A model generated the notes under the pieces. It made no database searches, was not told where the DNA came from, and was given only the letters and a program-made list of their open reading frames with translations. This document shows, one piece after another, positions 12,074-14,861 of a stretch of DNA of 14,861 nt. Origin of the DNA: Nocardioides sp. (lineage in GTDB: Bacteria > Actinomycetota > Actinomycetes > Propionibacteriales > Nocardioidaceae); assembly GCA_029264225.1 (NCBI GenBank), contig JARICB010000371.1, positions 1 to 14,861 of the forward strand, in the 5' to 3' direction. Made by a program: the position numbers and the translations under genes. Position 1 is the stretch's first letter; each line of letters opens with the position of its first letter.

Positions 12074-12902
12074 CGGCGTCGCCCGCTGGGCGCGCAGGAT
12101 CTTCCGGGTCGAGGTGCTGGCGGCAGGCTGGCTGGTCGCTCTCACCCTCGGCGCACTTTTGGTCGACGTGTTGGCGCTGCCGGACCCGCAGCAGGCCGAC
12201 TATGCCGCCTACCGGGCGCTGCCCAGCGCCGCCCACTGGCTCGGCACCGACGAGTTGGGCCGCGACATCGCGTCCCGCATTCTGCACGGCGCTCGGATCT
12301 CGCTCAGCGTCAGCATCTTCGCCGTGGTGCTCGGCATGGTCATCGGGGTCTCGCTCGGGCTGGTCGCAGGCTACTTCCGTGGTCTGGTCGACACCGCGAT
12401 CAGCATCGTCGCCGATGTGGTGCTCGCATTTCCGACCCTGATCCTGATCATGACGATCGTGGCCATCCGTGGCGCCTCGGTCAGCGGTCTGATCCTGGGG
12501 CTCGGCGTGGCCACCGTGCCGGCGTTCTACCGGATGGCGCGCGCCCACACCTTGACCTGGGGCGGACGAGACTTCGTCACGGCCGCTCACACCCTGGGTG
12601 CTCGCCGTGGCCGGATCCTGTTCCGCGACGTGTTGCCGATGATCCTGCCGCCGATGCTGTCCTACTGCCTGGTGATCGGTGCGGTCGTGATGATGGCCGA
12701 GGGGTCGTTGAGCTTCCTGGGCTACGGCGTCCAGCCGCCCAGCTCCAGTTGGGGATCGATGATCTCCTCTGGACGCCAGTCCCTGGAAAGCTCCCCGCAC
12801 ATCGTGTTGATACCCGCCCTCACCCTGATCCTGACGGTGCTCGCGTTCAACACGCTGGGCAACCGTCTCGACCGCAGCACCCACGTCGAGGTGGCCCCAT
12901 GA
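12060..12902 (+). CDS. ABC transporter permease, DppC/OppC type
   Basis: A 280-aa permease. After one transmembrane helix (~19-40) comes the DppC signature HWLGTDELGRDIASR (59-73), then four to five helices (~83-104, 112-135, 140-158, 200-220, 245-265). The EAA loop is RDFVTAAHTLGARRG (170-184), and the periplasmic GYGVQPPSSSWGSMI (221-235) is typical. The start at 12060 overlaps the preceding gene by 14 nt; its stop overlaps the ATPase start as ATGA. It pairs with the DppB-type permease to import the ligand delivered by the lipoprotein. Confidence 0.93.
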   Translation: MQRADGVARWARRIFRVEVLAAGWLVALTLGALLVDVLALPDPQQADYAAYRALPSAAHWLGTDELGRDIASRILHGARISLSVSIFAVVLGMVIGVSLGLVAGYFRGLVDTAISIVADVVLAFPTLILIMTIVAIRGASVSGLILGLGVATVPAFYRMARAHTLTWGGRDFVTAAHTLGARRGRILFRDVLPMILPPMLSYCLVIGAVVMMAEGSLSFLGYGVQPPSSSWGSMISSGRQSLESSPHIVLIPALTLILTVLAFNTLGNRLDRSTHVEVAP

Positions 12903-13933
12903 GCACTCCCCTGGCCCTCTCGATCAGCAGCCTGAGCACCACCTTCCGCACCTCACGTGGCGACCTGACCGCCGTCGACGACGTCAGCCTCGACATCGCC
13001 AGTGGTGAGGCCGTCGGCCTCGTCGGCGAGTCGGGCTCGGGCAAGTCGGTGCTGATCCGCACCGCGATGGGCCTGGTCGGCCCGCAGACCGGGGCCCGCC
13101 GCGAGGGCCAGGCCCACCTCGCCGGCCGCGACCTGTTCGCGCTCAAACACCGCGACCTTCGGCGTCTGTGGGGCAGCGAGATCGCGATGATCCTCCAGGA
13201 CCCGCTGAGCTCGCTCAACCCGGTGCGCACGATCGGCGTGCAGTTGGTGGAGACGGTGCGACGCCACCACCCCGACCTCAGCCGGGTAGCTGCCCGCGAG
13301 CGGGCCGTGCTGCTGCTCAGGGAGGTGGGCATCGCCGACCCCGAACGGCGCCTGCGTGTGCACCCGCACGAGATGTCCGGCGGCATGCGTCAGCGGGTGA
13401 TGATCGCGATGGCACTGTGCGGCGATCCCGCCGTGCTGGTCGCCGACGAGCCGACGACTGCGCTCGACGTGACCGTGCAACAACAGATCCTCGAACTGCT
13501 CGACCGGGAGCGTAAGTCGCGCCAGATGGGGCTGGTGCTCGTCACCCACGACCTCTCGGTCGTGGCCGCGCGCACCGACCGGGTCGTGGTGATGTACGCA
13601 GGCCAGGTCGTGGAGAGCGCGCCGACCCGCACCCTGTTCGCGAACCCGCGGATGCCCTACACCCGGGCCCTGCTCGACGCGGTGCCGGCGATGAGCGGCC
13701 CGACCCACGTCCGGCTCCCGTCGATCCCGGGCGCCGCCGCCGACCTGGTCCGTGTCGGGCCCGGTTGCCGCTTCGCCGACCGGTGCGCGTTCACCCAGGC
13801 CCGGTGTCGCACCGAGGCGCCGACACTCGTTGCCCCGGAGCCATCCGTCCCGGACCACCTGGTCCGCTGCCACTTCCCCTTGTCGGCGTCAGCGACCCCG
13901 ACGCCCGTGTCGAGCCAAGGAGCTGTCCGATGA
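12899..13933 (+). CDS. ABC transporter ATP-binding protein, DppD/OppD type
   Basis: A 344-aa ATPase. Walker A GESGSGKS (43-50), Q-loop Q100 (MILQDPLSSLNP), signature MSGGMRQR (159-166), Walker B VLVADEP (179-185) and switch H217 (VTHDLS) are intact. The C-terminal oligopeptide-transporter extension (~255-344) carries the cysteines C290, C296, C303 and C324 (GCRFADRCAFTQARC). In some OppD/DppD proteins this C-terminal cysteine pattern binds an iron-sulfur cluster. It energises the importer together with the DppF-type ATPase at the cytoplasmic side of the membrane. It is joined to neighbours by 4-nt ATGA overlaps at both ends. Confidence 0.93.
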   Translation: MSTPLALSISSLSTTFRTSRGDLTAVDDVSLDIASGEAVGLVGESGSGKSVLIRTAMGLVGPQTGARREGQAHLAGRDLFALKHRDLRRLWGSEIAMILQDPLSSLNPVRTIGVQLVETVRRHHPDLSRVAARERAVLLLREVGIADPERRLRVHPHEMSGGMRQRVMIAMALCGDPAVLVADEPTTALDVTVQQQILELLDRERKSRQMGLVLVTHDLSVVAARTDRVVVMYAGQVVESAPTRTLFANPRMPYTRALLDAVPAMSGPTHVRLPSIPGAAADLVRVGPGCRFADRCAFTQARCRTEAPTLVAPEPSVPDHLVRCHFPLSASATPTPVSSQGAVR

Positions 13934-14861
13934 GCACCGAACCACAGGCGCTCCTCGAGGTCCGCGACGTCGTCGTCGAGTACGGCGGCGGGCTGCGCGC
14001 CGTTGCCGGCGTGGATCTGGATCTCGCCCACGGCGAGATCGTCGGCATCGTCGGCGAATCCGGGTGTGGCAAATCGACGCTGGCGCGGTCACTGCTCCAA
14101 CTGCCCAGACCCACGTCGGGCACGGTCCGCTACAACGGGACCGAACTGACGACCCTTTCCCGGGGCGATCTGCGCCGAGTCCGGACCGACCTCCAGATGG
14201 TCTTCCAGGACCCGGTCACCTCGCTGCACCCCCGGCGTACGGTGCGCGAGCTGATCGCCGAGCCGCTGGTCATCTGGCGCCGCGGCAACAAGGCAGAACG
14301 CGCACAGGTGGTCGAGGAGCGGATGCGCGAGGTCGGGCTGGACCCGGACGTGCACGGCGACCGGCTGCCCGGGGAACTCTCCGGTGGCCAGTGCCAGCGG
14401 GTCGCCATCGCTCGTGCTCTCACGGCCGGCGCCAAGGTGCTGATCTGCGACGAGCCGATCTCCTCACTCGACGTCTCGCTGCGAGCCACGGTGCTCAACC
14501 TGATCGAAGACCTGCGCACCAACCGCGGTCTCTCGGTGCTGTTCATCGCCCACGACCTCGCGGTGGTGCGCAACATCTCCGACCGGGTCCTGGTGATGTA
14601 TCTGGGTCGGGTCTGCGAGAGCGGTCCGGGCGCCGAGCTCTTCGAGCGGCCGTTGCACCCCTATACGCAGGCGCTGATCGCCTCGGTCCCGGTCGCGGAC
14701 CCGTCGCTGGCACCGACTGCCCCGGCACTGCTGGGCGACCCGCCCTCACCACACGACGTACCGACCGGGTGCCGCTTCCGGACCCGCTGCCCGCTCGCGC
14801 GGGACATCTGTGCCGAAGAAGAGCCGCAGCTGCGTAGTGTCGGCGGCCGGCAAGTGGCCTG
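13930..14861 (+). CDS. ABC transporter ATP-binding protein, DppF/OppF type (partial)
   Basis: Runs off the right edge after 310 visible residues without a stop. Walker A GESGCGKST (42-50), Q93 (MVFQDPVTSLHP), signature LSGGQCQR (150-157; the first R or K usually found is C155), Walker B VLICDEP (170-176) and H208 (IAHDLA) are visible. The C-terminal extension has GCRFRTRCPLARDIC (280-294) with three cysteines. Start ATG 13930 overlaps the previous stop (ATGA) and has AAGGAG 7 nt upstream. It is the second ATPase of the importer, likely a heterodimer partner of the DppD-type protein. Only a few C-terminal residues should be missing. Confidence 0.9.
   Translation, partial: MSTEPQALLEVRDVVVEYGGGLRAVAGVDLDLAHGEIVGIVGESGCGKSTLARSLLQLPRPTSGTVRYNGTELTTLSRGDLRRVRTDLQMVFQDPVTSLHPRRTVRELIAEPLVIWRRGNKAERAQVVEERMREVGLDPDVHGDRLPGELSGGQCQRVAIARALTAGAKVLICDEPISSLDVSLRATVLNLIEDLRTNRGLSVLFIAHDLAVVRNISDRVLVMYLGRVCESGPGAELFERPLHPYTQALIASVPVADPSLAPTAPALLGDPPSPHDVPTGCRFRTRCPLARDICAEEEPQLRSVGGRQVA

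Noticed and set aside
1..14861. Mobile elements, CRISPR arrays, tRNA or rRNA genes
   Set aside because: No transposase or integrase motifs, no repeat-spacer pattern, and no tRNA-like or rRNA sequence recognised anywhere in the window.

Overview
The window is high-GC DNA from an actinobacterium. WhiB7, UvrD2, a CGYC mycoredoxin and NudC lie next to each other in the order known from mycobacteria and relatives. TTGTCCACA-type DnaA boxes and a candidate GGAAC-N19-GTT (SigR/SigH-type) promoter agree with this. A Nocardioides-like (Propionibacteriales) host is my guess from the small neighbouring families; the genus cannot be fixed from sequence alone.

Left part (1-3278). On the minus strand are the 5' end of a YgjP/DUF45-type metallopeptidase, a PolX-like PHP phosphoesterase without a polymerase domain, and an enoyl-CoA hydratase/isomerase homologue. 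A 333-bp gap between the last two holds a DnaA-box cluster and a plus-strand promoter candidate. On the plus strand are a 52-aa zinc-ribbon protein (DUF5679-like) and a short protein resembling the C-terminal half of E1-like/TOMM leader-binding proteins. A perfect 14-bp-stem hairpin closes this block.

Middle part (3316-7726), a stress and antibiotic-response block. whiB7 is followed by a 64-aa basic protein, both on the minus strand. whiB7 is preceded by a leader of about 400 nt with a promoter candidate, a strongly initiated 66-codon upstream ORF, a hairpin over that ORF's stop codon, and an intrinsic terminator. This is the architecture expected for ribosome-controlled transcription attenuation. 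Upstream are uvrD2 (minus), a divergent mycoredoxin gene (plus) with the SigR-like promoter, and nudC (minus).

Right part (7745-14861), a transport and catabolic locus. A TetR regulator (minus) is divergent from a meta-cleavage-product-type alpha/beta hydrolase (plus), with a 17-bp palindromic operator candidate between them. Downstream on the plus strand is a complete five-gene peptide/nickel-family ABC importer: lipoprotein binding protein, two permeases and two ATPases, the last running off the edge. The permease and ATPase genes overlap by 4-14 nt. Hairpins lie before and after the binding-protein gene. The inferred scheme is that TetR senses a compound, the importer takes up it or a precursor, and the hydrolase cleaves a C-C or ester bond. 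The substrate cannot be read from the sequence.
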